Shown here piece by piece: positions 6,998 to 15,955 of a stretch of 64,000 bases of DNA. The notes beneath the pieces were generated by a model. It searched no databases and was not told the DNA's origin. It saw only the letters and a program-made list of their open reading frames with translations. Location of the stretch: positions 2,348,430 through 2,412,429 of the forward strand of contig NZ_CP034072.1 in NCBI RefSeq assembly GCF_003855255.1, written 5' to 3'. The translations under genes and the position numbers were made by a program. Numbering within the stretch: the first letter of the stretch is position 1; each line of letters starts with the position of its first letter. Origin of the DNA: Mycolicibacterium nivoides. GTDB lineage: Bacteria; Actinomycetota; Actinomycetes; Mycobacteriales; Mycobacteriaceae.

Positions 6998-8661
6998 GTT
7001 CCGGTGGGGCGGTGCTGCGCCGCACCGTAACCCGCAATCTGCGCTGGTTGATTCCTGGTACCGCACTGACGTCACTGCACCAGGTGTGTGAGGCCGCAGT
7101 GCCGGTGCTGATCGGGGTGATCGTCGACCGCGCGGTCGGCACCGGAAGCGTGCCGGCCATCGTCGCCTGGATCGTGGTGCTGGCCGCCCTTTTCCTCGTG
7201 CTGTCGGTTCTGTGGCGGTTCGGGTCCCGGCTGCTGATGTATGCGGTCGCGCGCGAATCGCACCTGTTGCGCATCGAGATCAGCGCCAAGCTCCTCGACC
7301 CGCTGGGCATCCAAACGGATTTCAAAGCCGGTGAACTACTCTCGATTTCGTCTACGGATGCCGATGAAACCGGCTACGTCATCGACTACCTGCCGCGCGT
7401 CGCCGGTGCGGTTGTCGCCACAGTCGTATGCGGCGTCGTGCTGCTGAGCATCGACCTGCCGCTGGGCCTGATCGTGCTCATCGGCATTCCCCTCGTAGTG
7501 TCCGCACTTCAGTTGACCGCACCGCTGATCGCCCGGCGTGTGGAGGAACAGCAGGCAGAGATGGGGCGGGCGACCGCGTTGGCCACGGATCTGGTCAGCG
7601 GGCATCGACCGTTGCAGGGCATCGGGGCGCAAGCCAATGCCGCGGCACGCTACCGCGTGGCCAGCCGCACATCGCTCGCCGCCACCTTGCGCGCCGCCCG
7701 GATCGAAAGCGTCCAGGAAGGTGTTGCGGCAGCAGCGGGAGCGCTGGCGGCCATGACCGTCGCCGTCGCAGCCGCCTACTTCGCACTGCACGGCGACCTG
7801 TCACTGGGCCAGTTGATCACCGTGATCGGTCTGGCACAGTTTCTGATCGAGCCGTTCTCCACACTTGCGATCGTGCCGAGTTGGGTGGCCGAGGCGCGGG
7901 CCTCGGCCAATCGTGTCGCGGCGGTGCTGAATTCCCCTACGGCCCATTCCCCCGATCCTGTGACCGCGGCGCCTGAGGAGGTACTCCCCGGTGCCCTGAC
8001 CGCGCAGCTCGACGGCTGGACCCTGCAGCTTCAGCCCGGCGAGTACGTGGCCGTGCTGACTGCTGACGCGCGCGACGCGACGACGCTGATCGACGTGCTT
8101 TCGGGCCGGGTGCGGTCAACCGCTTCGGTGCATGCCGGCGGGCACCCGATCGGCGCGATCAAGCACGGCGAGCGACGCCACAGACTGCTGGTCGAGCACC
8201 ACAACGGTGAACTGTTCACGGGCACCCTGGAATCCAACCTGCACGTCGGCGCGCAGGACCGAGACGCAGGGCCCGCGCTGGCAGCCTCGTGTGCGGTCGA
8301 TGTCGTCGAACTTCATCCCGACGGACTGTCGCACCCCGTCCTGGAGCGCGGAGCAAGCCTGTCCGGCGGTCAGCGACAGCGCTTGACGTTGGCCCGGGCA
8401 TTGGCCGCCGACCCCGACATCCTGGTCCTGCACGACCCGACCACCGCGGTCGACGCCGTCACCGAACAGGCCATCGCCGACGGCATCCGGCGGCTGCGGC
8501 CGCCCTCGGGTCGCACCACGCTGATCGTCACCAGCAGTCCTGCCCTGCTCGCCACCGCCGACCGCGTTGTCGTGGTGGCAGACGGCCGGGTGCGCGCCGA
8601 GGGAACGCATCGCGAGCTGGCCGACTCTGACCCCGTCTACCGAAAGTTGGTTTCCCGGTGA
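6994..8661 (+). CDS. ABC half-transporter (six-helix domain plus ATPase) with degenerate ATPase motifs
   Basis: The 555-residue protein has an exporter-type membrane domain (about residues 15-310) and a C-terminal nucleotide-binding domain. The start GTG is preceded by AGGAGG and overlaps the upstream stop. The ATPase domain lacks key residues. The Walker A position reads TADARDATT (356-364), with no glycines and no lysine. The Walker B ends HDPTT, with Pro482 where the catalytic Glu belongs, and the switch His is Ser514. The signature LSGGQ (456-460) is intact. It should therefore bind nucleotide only by contributing LSGGQ to its partner, encoded next. The pair resembles IrtA/IrtB and YbtP/YbtQ, exporter-fold siderophore transporters, but without the siderophore-reductase domain of IrtA. 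Confidence 0.85.
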   Translation: MSSGGAVLRRTVTRNLRWLIPGTALTSLHQVCEAAVPVLIGVIVDRAVGTGSVPAIVAWIVVLAALFLVLSVLWRFGSRLLMYAVARESHLLRIEISAKLLDPLGIQTDFKAGELLSISSTDADETGYVIDYLPRVAGAVVATVVCGVVLLSIDLPLGLIVLIGIPLVVSALQLTAPLIARRVEEQQAEMGRATALATDLVSGHRPLQGIGAQANAAARYRVASRTSLAATLRAARIESVQEGVAAAAGALAAMTVAVAAAYFALHGDLSLGQLITVIGLAQFLIEPFSTLAIVPSWVAEARASANRVAAVLNSPTAHSPDPVTAAPEEVLPGALTAQLDGWTLQLQPGEYVAVLTADARDATTLIDVLSGRVRSTASVHAGGHPIGAIKHGERRHRLLVEHHNGELFTGTLESNLHVGAQDRDAGPALAASCAVDVVELHPDGLSHPVLERGASLSGGQRQRLTLARALAADPDILVLHDPTTAVDAVTEQAIADGIRRLRPPSGRTTLIVTSSPALLATADRVVVVADGRVRAEGTHRELADSDPVYRKLVSR

Positions 8662-10424
8662 CGATCAGCGAATCGATCACCCCACCTGTCCTGCCGGTGG
8701 CCTCGGCCGCGCGCAGTCGTCGGTGGCTCGTAGCCGAACTGCGGACCAGGCCGGCCCGGACCACCGCAGCGTGCGCAATCGGACTTGCCGCGGCAGCCGT
8801 CGCCACGGTGCCGGTCTACCTGCTCGGTACGCTCGTCGATCGAATCCGAGACGGCGCCACCGTGGGCAGCCTCGCAGGCCTGGCGGCGTTGATCGGTGTG
8901 TCCGCGGTTCTCGGTGGCTTGGGCAGCGGACTGTCGGCGTACCTGATCAACCGGCTCGGCGAGCATACGGTCGCCGACCTCCGCGAGGACGTGCTCGCCC
9001 GAGCCTTGAACCTGCCCGCCACCACGATCGAGGAAAGCGGCCGAGGCGATCTGCTGTCGAGAGTCGGCCCAGACGTCGCCGCGGTGGCCAAGGCGGTGTC
9101 ACAGGTATTGCCCACCATGTTCAATGCCCTGTTTCTCGGTGTGGTCACGCTTTTCGCGATGGGAAGCCTGGACTGGCGGCTTGGTCTGGCCGGCGCGCTG
9201 TGCATCCCCGCCTATGCGGCGGGCCTGCGGTGGTTCCTACCGCGATCAGCACCGCTGTATGCCGAACAACGCATCGCGATGGCACAGCGCACGCAGCTCA
9301 CCATGGAGTCGGTCCAAGGTGTCAGAACCATCGACGCCTATGAGATCCACGCCCAGCAGCTGGCCGGAATCGAGGACGCGTCGAACCGCGTGCGGGACCT
9401 CTCGGTGACGGTCTTCACCCTGTTCACCCGCTTGGTCGGGCGCGTCAACCGTGCCGAGTTCATCGGATTGTCAGCGACATTGGTGGTCGGGTTTCTGCTG
9501 GTGCGGTCCGATTCGGTCACCATCGGCGCGACGACGGCGGCCGCCTTGATGTTTCATCGGTTGTTCAACCCGATCGGCATGCTCATGTACAACTTCGACG
9601 AGATCCAGGCCGCGGCAGCGTGCCTGGCGCGGCTCGTCGGAATCGTCGACCTGCCCGAGCCGGCCGGACGGCCCGGCTCGGCGACCCCGGCCGGATCCGA
9701 CGTCGAGATCCGCGCATTGTCGTTCCGCTACAACGCCGGACCCGAAGTCCTGCAGGATGTTTCCCTCAGCATTCCCGCCGGGACCCGCTGCGCGCTGGTC
9801 GGCTCCACCGGCGCGGGCAAGAGCACGCTGGCCGCCATCGTGTCAGGTCTGTACGGGGCCACCCGGGGGCGTGTCGAGATCGGCGGTGTCGCCGTGGGCG
9901 ACATCGATCCCCACCTGTTGCGTCGCTGCGTGGCCACCGTCACGCAGGAGATCCACGTTTTCTCCGGTCCGCTCATCGATGATCTGCGCCTGGTGGCACC
10001 GGAGGCCACGCGTGACGAGATCTGGGATGCCCTTCGCGTGGTCGGCGCGGACGACTGGGTCGATGCCCTCGACGCGGGGCTCGACACCCCCGTCGGGGAG
10101 CAAGGCGTATCCCTGACCGCCGCCCAGGCCCAGCACATCGCGTTGGCGCGACTGGTGCTGGCCGACCCCGCGGTGGTGGTTCTCGACGAAGCAACCGCCG
10201 AAGCGGGTTCGGCCCATGCCGTCGGGCTAGAACGCGCGGCCGCCGCGGCGACCGAGGGCCGAACGACGTTGATCGTCGCGCATCGGCTCACCCAGGCTGC
10301 CACGGCTGACCAGATCGCGGTGATGGAGGGAGGGCGCATCGTCGAAAACGGGACGCACACCGAACTTCTCGGGCACGGCGGCCGCTACGCGCAGCTGTGG
10401 GCCGCGTGGAGTGCGCCCGGGTAG
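8658..10424 (+). CDS. ABC half-transporter with intact Walker motifs but a degenerate signature
   Basis: The 588-residue protein is coupled to the previous gene by GTGA. The membrane domain covers about residues 30-320. In the ATPase domain, Walker A GSTGAGKST (382-390), Walker B with D510 and catalytic E511, and the switch H542 are all intact, but the signature is LTAAQ (486-490) instead of LSGGQ. Together with its partner this makes one complete composite ATP site (Walker motifs from here, LSGGQ from the partner) and one site in which every motif is degraded. This is the last gene of the iron operon; its stop lies two bases from that of the convergent lipoprotein gene. Probable role: moving or handling the Fe-siderophore at the inner membrane, by analogy with IrtAB. 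Confidence 0.86.
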   Translation: MTISESITPPVLPVASAARSRRWLVAELRTRPARTTAACAIGLAAAAVATVPVYLLGTLVDRIRDGATVGSLAGLAALIGVSAVLGGLGSGLSAYLINRLGEHTVADLREDVLARALNLPATTIEESGRGDLLSRVGPDVAAVAKAVSQVLPTMFNALFLGVVTLFAMGSLDWRLGLAGALCIPAYAAGLRWFLPRSAPLYAEQRIAMAQRTQLTMESVQGVRTIDAYEIHAQQLAGIEDASNRVRDLSVTVFTLFTRLVGRVNRAEFIGLSATLVVGFLLVRSDSVTIGATTAAALMFHRLFNPIGMLMYNFDEIQAAAACLARLVGIVDLPEPAGRPGSATPAGSDVEIRALSFRYNAGPEVLQDVSLSIPAGTRCALVGSTGAGKSTLAAIVSGLYGATRGRVEIGGVAVGDIDPHLLRRCVATVTQEIHVFSGPLIDDLRLVAPEATRDEIWDALRVVGADDWVDALDAGLDTPVGEQGVSLTAAQAQHIALARLVLADPAVVVLDEATAEAGSAHAVGLERAAAAATEGRTTLIVAHRLTQAATADQIAVMEGGRIVENGTHTELLGHGGRYAQLWAAWSAPG

Positions 10425-10425
10425 A

Positions 10426-11397
10426 TCAGCCGTTCGACAGGTCGGTCACCGGACGGCCGTTGAGCGCATTCGCCAGCTGTGGGGTGAGCACGTCGAGTGA
10501 GTACAGCAGGGCGCTGGGCCCGCCGTAGGTCAGCGCGCCGTTGAGGTTGGACTCGAAATTCGTGTACAGCGTGCGGCCGTCACGAACCACACCGAGGCGC
10601 GCGAAGGCCGGCGAGGCCAGCATCTGATCTTTGGTGGCGCCTGCGACGAACAGCACGTCGTGATCGAGCAAGTCGAGTTTCTCCTCGCTGACATCACCAT
10701 CGACATCCTGGGTCTTGAAACCGAGCGCGTTGAACACCGCGCGCCGAGGATCGTTCTGCGGCAACAGGTAATGCCCGCCGTTCTCGGGTCCCTGATCGAC
10801 CACCAGCGTCTTGCCGTCGAATTCCGGATTGGCCTTGCGTACGTCGTCGATCCGGCCCTGGACCTTCTCGACGAGCGCTGTGGCCTCGGCTTCCTTGCCC
10901 AACGCCGTACCCGTGGTCAGCAACTGCACGTTCCACGGAGTCTCCTCGTCGGCGTAGTCAGCGGACTGGATCACCGTGGGCGCGATCTGGGAGAGCCGGT
11001 CGTAGGTCGGCTGATCGATCGACTCGTAGATCGCGAAGATCAGGTCCGGCTTCTGCGCGGCGATCGCCTCGAAGTCGATCTCATCGCTACCCCATGTCGG
11101 GATTGCCTTGCCGCCAGTGGCCGAGGCAACCCACGGATAGTTGCTGTAGTTCTCCTCGAAGTCTCGCGTGCTCACCGGGATCACACCGAACGGCAGCACG
11201 AAGTCCTGATCGGTCCACCCGACGGTGACCACGCGTTGTGGAGCCGGAGGCACCTTCGTCTCGCCGAATTTGTGCGTGATGGTCACGGCATCTGCCTGCG
11301 GCATCTGGTTCTCGCCGGATCCACAGGCGGTCAGCAAGCCCACCGACATCGCGACTGCCGCAACGACGCGGCCCCAATGACCCAATTTCACCCGCAC
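10426..11397 (-). CDS. Iron-siderophore-binding lipoprotein (FecB/FepB-like)
   Basis: The protein has 323 residues. The first 25 form a lipoprotein signal with lipobox LLTAC and the lipidated Cys at position 25. The mature part is a type III periplasmic-binding fold: RVVTVGWTDQDFVLPFGVIPV in the first lobe and DHDVLFVAGATKDQML in the second, as in siderophore receptors such as FxuD or FecB. The GTG start has GGGGGAGA about 6 bases upstream. It converges on the transporter operon and has its own IdeR-like box. It should capture the ferric siderophore outside the membrane and hand it to the FecCD permeases. Confidence 0.87.
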   Translation of the reverse strand: MRVKLGHWGRVVAAVAMSVGLLTACGSGENQMPQADAVTITHKFGETKVPPAPQRVVTVGWTDQDFVLPFGVIPVSTRDFEENYSNYPWVASATGGKAIPTWGSDEIDFEAIAAQKPDLIFAIYESIDQPTYDRLSQIAPTVIQSADYADEETPWNVQLLTTGTALGKEAEATALVEKVQGRIDDVRKANPEFDGKTLVVDQGPENGGHYLLPQNDPRRAVFNALGFKTQDVDGDVSEEKLDLLDHDVLFVAGATKDQMLASPAFARLGVVRDGRTLYTNFESNLNGALTYGGPSALLYSLDVLTPQLANALNGRPVTDLSNG

Positions 11398-11434
11398 ATC
11401 TCCCCCTCGGCCGGACGACTCCGACGGAGCATAG

Positions 11435-11453
11435 CTTGGTTAGGCTAGGTTTA
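11435..11453 (-). promoter_or_regulatory. IdeR-like iron box upstream of the siderophore-binding lipoprotein gene
   Basis: On the minus strand the site reads TAAACCTAGCCTAACCAAG, 13 of 19 matches to the IdeR consensus with the central TAGCCTAACC perfect. It lies 38 bp upstream of the lipoprotein start codon. It could in principle also affect the divergent crotonase gene at 11528. Confidence 0.7.
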
Positions 11454-11527
11454 CCTGCCTTGCCGCAGTGCCGCCGGGCCTCACGTGACGCTCACGGGGC
11501 GATGCGCACGGAGGTTAGGGTGACAAC

Positions 11528-12280
11528 GTGTCCGATTCAGTGTTGGTCAGCGTCGACGATCACATCGCAGTCATCACCGTCAACGACCCGGATCGCCGCA
11601 ATGCGGTGACCTTCGAGATGTCGGCGGCCCTGCGCGCCGCGGTCGAGGCCGCCGAGGCCAACCCCGATGTGCACGCCGTGATCGTCACAGGGGCCGGCAA
11701 GGCGTTCTGCGCCGGTGCCGACCTCACCGCGCTGGGCGAGGCCACCGAAGACGGACTCCGCAAGATCTACGACGGGTTCCTGGCGGTCGCCAATTGCACG
11801 CTCCCGACGATCGCCGCGGTCAACGGCGCCGCCGTCGGCGCCGGCCTCAATCTGGCACTGGCCGCCGACGTCCGGATCGCCGGCCCGAGCGCGCTGTTCG
11901 ATCCACGGTTCCAGAAGCTGGGCATCCATCCCGGCGGCGGCGCCACCTGGATGCTGCAGCGAGGCGTCGGCCCGCAGGTGGCCCGGGCGGCATTGTTGTT
12001 CGGCATGCGCTTCGACGCCGAGTCCGCGGTGCGCCACGGGTTGGCGCTCTCGATCGCCGAGGATCCGGTGGGCGCCGCACGCATGCTCGCCGCGGGGCCC
12101 GCGAGCGCCCCGCGCGACGTGGTGATCGCGACGAAAGCCTCGATGCGGGCCACCGCCAATCCGGGGACGGTCGACATCGACCAGCACGGGACTGCCGTCG
12201 ACATCGAACTCGGCCCGCAGGCACGCTCCATCGAATCTCCGGAATTCGCAGAGCGTTTGGCCGCCGCCAAGCGCAAATAG
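11528..12280 (+). CDS. Crotonase-fold (enoyl-CoA hydratase/isomerase family) protein lacking both catalytic glutamates
   Basis: The protein has 250 residues. The fold markers are clear: [12 protein letters not shown] at the N-terminus, the first oxyanion-hole segment AFCAGADL (residues 59-66) and the second [11 protein letters not shown] (101-111). In rat enoyl-CoA hydratase the two catalytic glutamates sit in GGCEL and PEI. Here the matching residues are Asn108 and Phe128, so ordinary hydratase chemistry is unlikely. It could be an isomerase, a thioesterase-like member or an acyl-CoA-binding protein such as EchA6 is thought to be. The start is GTG with GGAGG 11 bases before. The gene ends 3 bp from convergent bkdC, so a link to branched-chain catabolism is possible but unproven. 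Confidence 0.82.
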   Translation: MSDSVLVSVDDHIAVITVNDPDRRNAVTFEMSAALRAAVEAAEANPDVHAVIVTGAGKAFCAGADLTALGEATEDGLRKIYDGFLAVANCTLPTIAAVNGAAVGAGLNLALAADVRIAGPSALFDPRFQKLGIHPGGGATWMLQRGVGPQVARAALLFGMRFDAESAVRHGLALSIAEDPVGAARMLAAGPASAPRDVVIATKASMRATANPGTVDIDQHGTAVDIELGPQARSIESPEFAERLAAAKRK

Positions 12281-12283
12281 CCA

Positions 12284-13471
12284 CTACAGGTCGATCAGAG
12301 CCAACTCCGGCGCCTCGATCAGCGAACGCAGGTCACGCAGGAACGCGGCCGTCATCGCGCCGTCGACGATGCGATGGTCGAAGGCACAGGTCAGTGACAT
12401 GGTGGGACGGGCCACCACAGCCCCGTCGACCACGACCGGCCGCGCTTTCATCGAGCCCATCCCCAGAATGGCCGCCTCCGGATAGTTGATCACCGGTACG
12501 CCGTCGTCCAGGCCGAGCGCACCGAAGTTCGACACCGTGAACGTCGATCCGCTCAGCTCGGCCGGGCTGAGCGTCCCGGCTCGCGCCTGTTCGATCAACC
12601 GGGCCACCGCTGCGGCCAACTCGCGGGTCGTCATCGATTGCGCGTCGCGGACCACCGGGACCAGCAGTCCGCGCGGCGCCGCCACACCGAAGCCCAGGTG
12701 TACGGCCGGATGCCGGTGAATCTGAGGACCTTCGGCGGTTTCGAGCCACGTGGAGTTCAGCATCTGATGGCGCCCGAGCGCCAGGACCAGCAGCCGCAGC
12801 GTCAGCACGAACGGCGTGGCAGGCAGTGCCGCATCGGCTGCCATGATGCGGTCACGCAGCTGCAGCAGCGCGGAGCAGTCCACCTCCACCCGGGCGTGCG
12901 CATCGGGAATTTCCTTACGTGACAATGACATCCGTCGCGCCATCGCGGCCTGAACGCCGCCGACGTCGACGATGTCCGAACTGCCCGCGGCGGCCAGCAC
13001 GTCGGCACGGGTGACGATCCCCTCGGGGCCGGATCCCGGTGCCAGCTTCTGGAGGTCGACGTGCAGATCGGCGGCCAGTTTGCGGACCGGCGGTTTGGCC
13101 CGCGCCCGCGTGCTGCCGGGCGTCGCCGTGCGCCTGCTGACATCCATGGTGTCGTCGGCGCCGTAACCGACCAGGACGGACTTACGCGGTGTACCGCCAT
13201 TTTTCGTGGTTGCGGCTGCGGCAGCGGCCGGCTCACGGGTGTCGATCCGGACCAACAGTGACCCGACGGTCAAGGTATCCCCCGCCGCACCGCCGAGTTC
13301 GAGCACCTGGCCGGCGAACGGGCTGGGGATCTCCACCTCGGCCTTGTTGGTCTCGACCGTGCACAGCGTCTGATTGAGCTCGACGGTGTCGCCCACGGCA
13401 ACGCTCCAACTCGTGATCGTGGCGTCCTGCAGCCCTTCACCGAGGTCAGGGACCAGGAACTCCCGGTTCAC
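12284..13471 (-). CDS. bkdC: Branched-chain alpha-keto acid dehydrogenase E2 (dihydrolipoyl acyltransferase)
   Basis: This E2 core transfers the acyl group from the E1-bound thiamine adduct to CoA in oxidation of keto acids from Leu, Ile and Val. The 395 residues are ordered as one lipoyl domain (lipoylated Lys43 in ETNKAE), a flexible linker, a peripheral-subunit-binding domain (about 125-170) and the catalytic domain with FDHRIVDG near residue 365, which holds the catalytic His and Asp. The GTG start overlaps the bkdB stop as GTGA. Orthologue by synteny of Rv2495c. No E3 gene is nearby; mycobacteria use a shared lipoamide dehydrogenase (Lpd). Confidence 0.92.
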   Translation of the reverse strand: MNREFLVPDLGEGLQDATITSWSVAVGDTVELNQTLCTVETNKAEVEIPSPFAGQVLELGGAAGDTLTVGSLLVRIDTREPAAAAAATTKNGGTPRKSVLVGYGADDTMDVSRRTATPGSTRARAKPPVRKLAADLHVDLQKLAPGSGPEGIVTRADVLAAAGSSDIVDVGGVQAAMARRMSLSRKEIPDAHARVEVDCSALLQLRDRIMAADAALPATPFVLTLRLLVLALGRHQMLNSTWLETAEGPQIHRHPAVHLGFGVAAPRGLLVPVVRDAQSMTTRELAAAVARLIEQARAGTLSPAELSGSTFTVSNFGALGLDDGVPVINYPEAAILGMGSMKARPVVVDGAVVARPTMSLTCAFDHRIVDGAMTAAFLRDLRSLIEAPELALIDL

Positions 13472-14553
13472 GGCTGGCCCACCGAACGCTCGACGCAGTC
13501 GAGCAACCGGTCGACGCCCGGCAGCCACACCTTCTCCAGCCGGGCCGGCGGGTAGGGAGTGTCAAACCCGGTGGCACGCAACACCGGTGCCTCAAGATCG
13601 TAGAAGCACTCCTCGGAGATCCGGGCGGCCAGTTCGGCCCCGAAGCCCAACGTGCGAGGCCCCTCATGCATCACGACGGCCCGGCCGGTGCGCCGCACCG
13701 AAGCGGCGACCGTGTCGAAATCCAGCGGGTTCAGCGAACGCAGGTCGACAACCTCGAGGCTCCAACCGCGTTCGTCGGCCAGGTCCGCGGCGTTGAGCGC
13801 GGTGGCCACCAGGCCGCCGTAGGTGATCACGGTGACGTCGGTTCCGTCGCGCCGCACCAGTGCCCGGCCGATCGGCGGAGCGGGCGCACTGGTGTCGACG
13901 AGTTCGCATGCCCAGTAACGTCGTTTGGGCTCCAGGAAGATCACCGGGTCGGCGCTGCTGATCGAGTGCCGCAGCAGCCAGTACGCGTCGGACGGGGTGG
14001 ACGGTACGACCACCTTGAGCCCGGCCGTATGCAACCAGTACGACTCGGTGGACTCCGAGTGGTGCTCCACCGCGCCGATGCCGCCGAACGACGGGATCCT
14101 CACCGTCACCGGCATGTTGATGTCCCCGTGGGTGCGCATCCGGTATTTGGCCAGGTGACTGGCGATCTGGTCGAAGGCCGGATAGCTGAACCCGTCGAAC
14201 TGGATCTCGGGCACCGGGATGAACCCGCGGATCGCCAGACCGATCGCCACACCGATGATCGCCGATTCGGCCAGCGGGGTGTCGAAACACCTTTCGGCAC
14301 CGAAGGTCTCGGCCAGCCCCTCGGTGACCCGGAAGACGCCGCCCAAGGTGGCGACGTCTTCGCCGAACACGAGCACATGGTCGTCGGCGACCATCGCATC
14401 GTGCAGGGCCCGGTTGATCGCCGCCACCATGGACAGTTCGGTGGTCACCGGGAAGTCCGTCGGCGGTGCCGCCACGTCGGCAGAGGTGAAGTCCGGCTCC
14501 CACGGCTCCGGCGAATCACCTTGAGCGGCAGGCCGATCGATAATCAGGGTCAC
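13468..14553 (-). CDS. bkdB: Branched-chain alpha-keto acid dehydrogenase E1 beta subunit
   Basis: The 361-residue transketolase-type beta subunit binds the pyrimidine side of thiamine diphosphate and completes the E1 active site with BkdA. Recognisable segments are [55 protein letters not shown] and [16 protein letters not shown], all typical of the family. The GTG at 14553 is chosen because AAGGAGG is 10 bases upstream and the encoded start VTLIIDRP resembles MTQIADRP of Rv2496c; another GTG at 14562 overlaps the bkdA stop. It lies between bkdA and bkdC in one coupled unit. Confidence 0.92.
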   Translation of the reverse strand: MTLIIDRPAAQGDSPEPWEPDFTSADVAAPPTDFPVTTELSMVAAINRALHDAMVADDHVLVFGEDVATLGGVFRVTEGLAETFGAERCFDTPLAESAIIGVAIGLAIRGFIPVPEIQFDGFSYPAFDQIASHLAKYRMRTHGDINMPVTVRIPSFGGIGAVEHHSESTESYWLHTAGLKVVVPSTPSDAYWLLRHSISSADPVIFLEPKRRYWACELVDTSAPAPPIGRALVRRDGTDVTVITYGGLVATALNAADLADERGWSLEVVDLRSLNPLDFDTVAASVRRTGRAVVMHEGPRTLGFGAELAARISEECFYDLEAPVLRATGFDTPYPPARLEKVWLPGVDRLLDCVERSVGQP

Positions 14554-14558
14554 TGGTC

Positions 14559-15650
14559 TCACGCCTCCTTCGCCAGTTCGGCCAACAACTGATCGCGTTG
14601 GCGTGCCAGATCCGGGGTGATCTCGGCGTACACGTTGTCGAACAGTTCGGCCGGATCGGGGTCTGCCGCCCCGACCAGCGAGTCGCGCACCTCGGCGCAC
14701 AGCCGCCGTGAGCGTGCGGCGACGCGCTGCTCAAGCCGCTCGTCGAGCACGCCGGCGTTCTGCAGGTAGGTGCGGTACCGCGCGATCGGGTCGCGGGCAA
14801 GCCACTCGTCGACCTCATCTGCCGACCGGTAGCGGGTGGGATCGTCGGAGGTGGTGTGCGGCCCCATCCGGTAGGTGATTGCCTCGATGAGCGTGGGGCC
14901 TGCGCCCGCGCGGGCCCGCTCGGCGGCCTCGGCCATCACCGCATAACAGGCCAGGACGTCGTTACCGTCGACGCGGATACCCGGCATGCCGTAGCCGATG
15001 GCCCGGTGCGCGATCGACGGCCCGGCATGCTGCTTGCTCACCGGCACCGAGATCGCCCACTGGTTGTTCTGCACGAAGAACACGCACGGCGCCTTGAACA
15101 CCGAGGCCAGGTTCAGCGCCTCGTGCACATCGCCCTCACTGGTGGCGCCGTCACCGAGGAACGCGACGGTGACCGAATCCTCGCCGAGGCGCTGCGCGGC
15201 CATCGCAGCGCCGACCGCGTGCAGTCCATGGGTGCCGATCGGAATCGCGATCGGGGCGACGCAGCGGCTGGTGAACTCCAGGCCACCGTGCCATTGACCG
15301 CGCCACACCGCACCCATCTGGGCCGGGGCGATCCCGCGCAGCAGGAACGCCCCGATCTCCCGGTACTGCGGGAACAGCCAATCGGTCTTCCGCAGGCAGG
15401 CGGCCGCCCCGATCTGGGCGGCCTCCTGGCCGCGGCACGACGCGTACAGCGCCAGCTCACCCTGACGCTGCAGATTGACGAACTCGACGTCCAGGTCACG
15501 GGCCACGACCATCGATTCGTAGAGCCAGGCCAGTGTCTCGTGGGGCAGATCGCGGCTGTAGCGCGTTTCGCTCGTGGGAGACCCTTCGGCGTCGACCAGA
15601 CGCATCGGATCGAGATCGACACTCAACGGTGCCGAGAGCCGCTCAGCCAT
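14559..15650 (-). CDS. bkdA: Branched-chain alpha-keto acid dehydrogenase E1 alpha subunit
   Basis: The 363-residue subunit decarboxylates the keto acid on thiamine diphosphate. The ThDP motif GDGATSEGDVHEALN (starting near residue 163) is followed by FFVQNN, and the phosphorylation-loop-like GPHTTSDDPTRYR lies near 265. The ATG at 15650 has GGAGG 6 bases upstream. Upstream of it is a 305-bp gap, the only large gap in this otherwise tightly coupled run from accD1 to bkdC, so bkdABC may have a separate promoter or be set apart by the hairpin at 15887-15948. Orthologue by synteny of Rv2497c. Confidence 0.92.
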   Translation of the reverse strand: MAERLSAPLSVDLDPMRLVDAEGSPTSETRYSRDLPHETLAWLYESMVVARDLDVEFVNLQRQGELALYASCRGQEAAQIGAAACLRKTDWLFPQYREIGAFLLRGIAPAQMGAVWRGQWHGGLEFTSRCVAPIAIPIGTHGLHAVGAAMAAQRLGEDSVTVAFLGDGATSEGDVHEALNLASVFKAPCVFFVQNNQWAISVPVSKQHAGPSIAHRAIGYGMPGIRVDGNDVLACYAVMAEAAERARAGAGPTLIEAITYRMGPHTTSDDPTRYRSADEVDEWLARDPIARYRTYLQNAGVLDERLEQRVAARSRRLCAEVRDSLVGAADPDPAELFDNVYAEITPDLARQRDQLLAELAKEA

Positions 15651-15748
15651 ACCGCCTCCTTCTCGGGTGACGGCATGTCGCGCCGCCAGTCCATGAGGTG
15701 CTCAGAGCAGCGGCGGTACGCGCAAAACCCCTGGTGAGAGGCCTCCGG

Positions 15749-15819
15749 CTAGATGCCTGGGTGTGGCGCTAGCTGGACGATCCGCTCGGCCCGTCGCAGC
15801 ACTGGGGCATATCGCCATT
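15749..15819 (-). pseudogene. Relic of a citE-like 3' end between citE and bkdA
   Basis: On the minus strand, 15808 down to 15749 reads APVLRRAERIVQLAPHPGI and then a stop. The intact citE just upstream ends APVLRRAERIVALAP and a stop. The similarity continues at the DNA level a little further 5' (to about 15819), then is lost, and an in-frame stop (TAA) lies just upstream, so this is not a gene. It looks like the tail of a duplicated and mostly deleted citE copy. Confidence 0.65.
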
Positions 15820-15886
15820 ATGCGCCCGAAACCGATGCGGCCACGCTCATCGCCGGTTACGGAACGGAGGCGTGTCGTTTTCCCGG

Positions 15887-15948
15887 CGCGAGCAGACGCG
15901 CAGGTACCCGAAATCAGTGGTTTTGGGGTACCTGCGCGTCTGTTCGCG
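15887..15948. repeat. Long inverted repeat just downstream of citE
   Basis: Two 23-bp arms (15887-15909 and 15926-15948) are complementary except for one position and flank a 16-base loop. The core includes GCGCAGGTACCC and its complement. The repeat starts 8 bases after the citE stop, within the 305-bp gap before bkdA. In RNA it would form a very stable hairpin with no U-tract, so it may terminate, slow or process the transcript between the two halves of the operon. Confidence 0.85.
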
Positions 15949-15955
15949 AGTGAAG

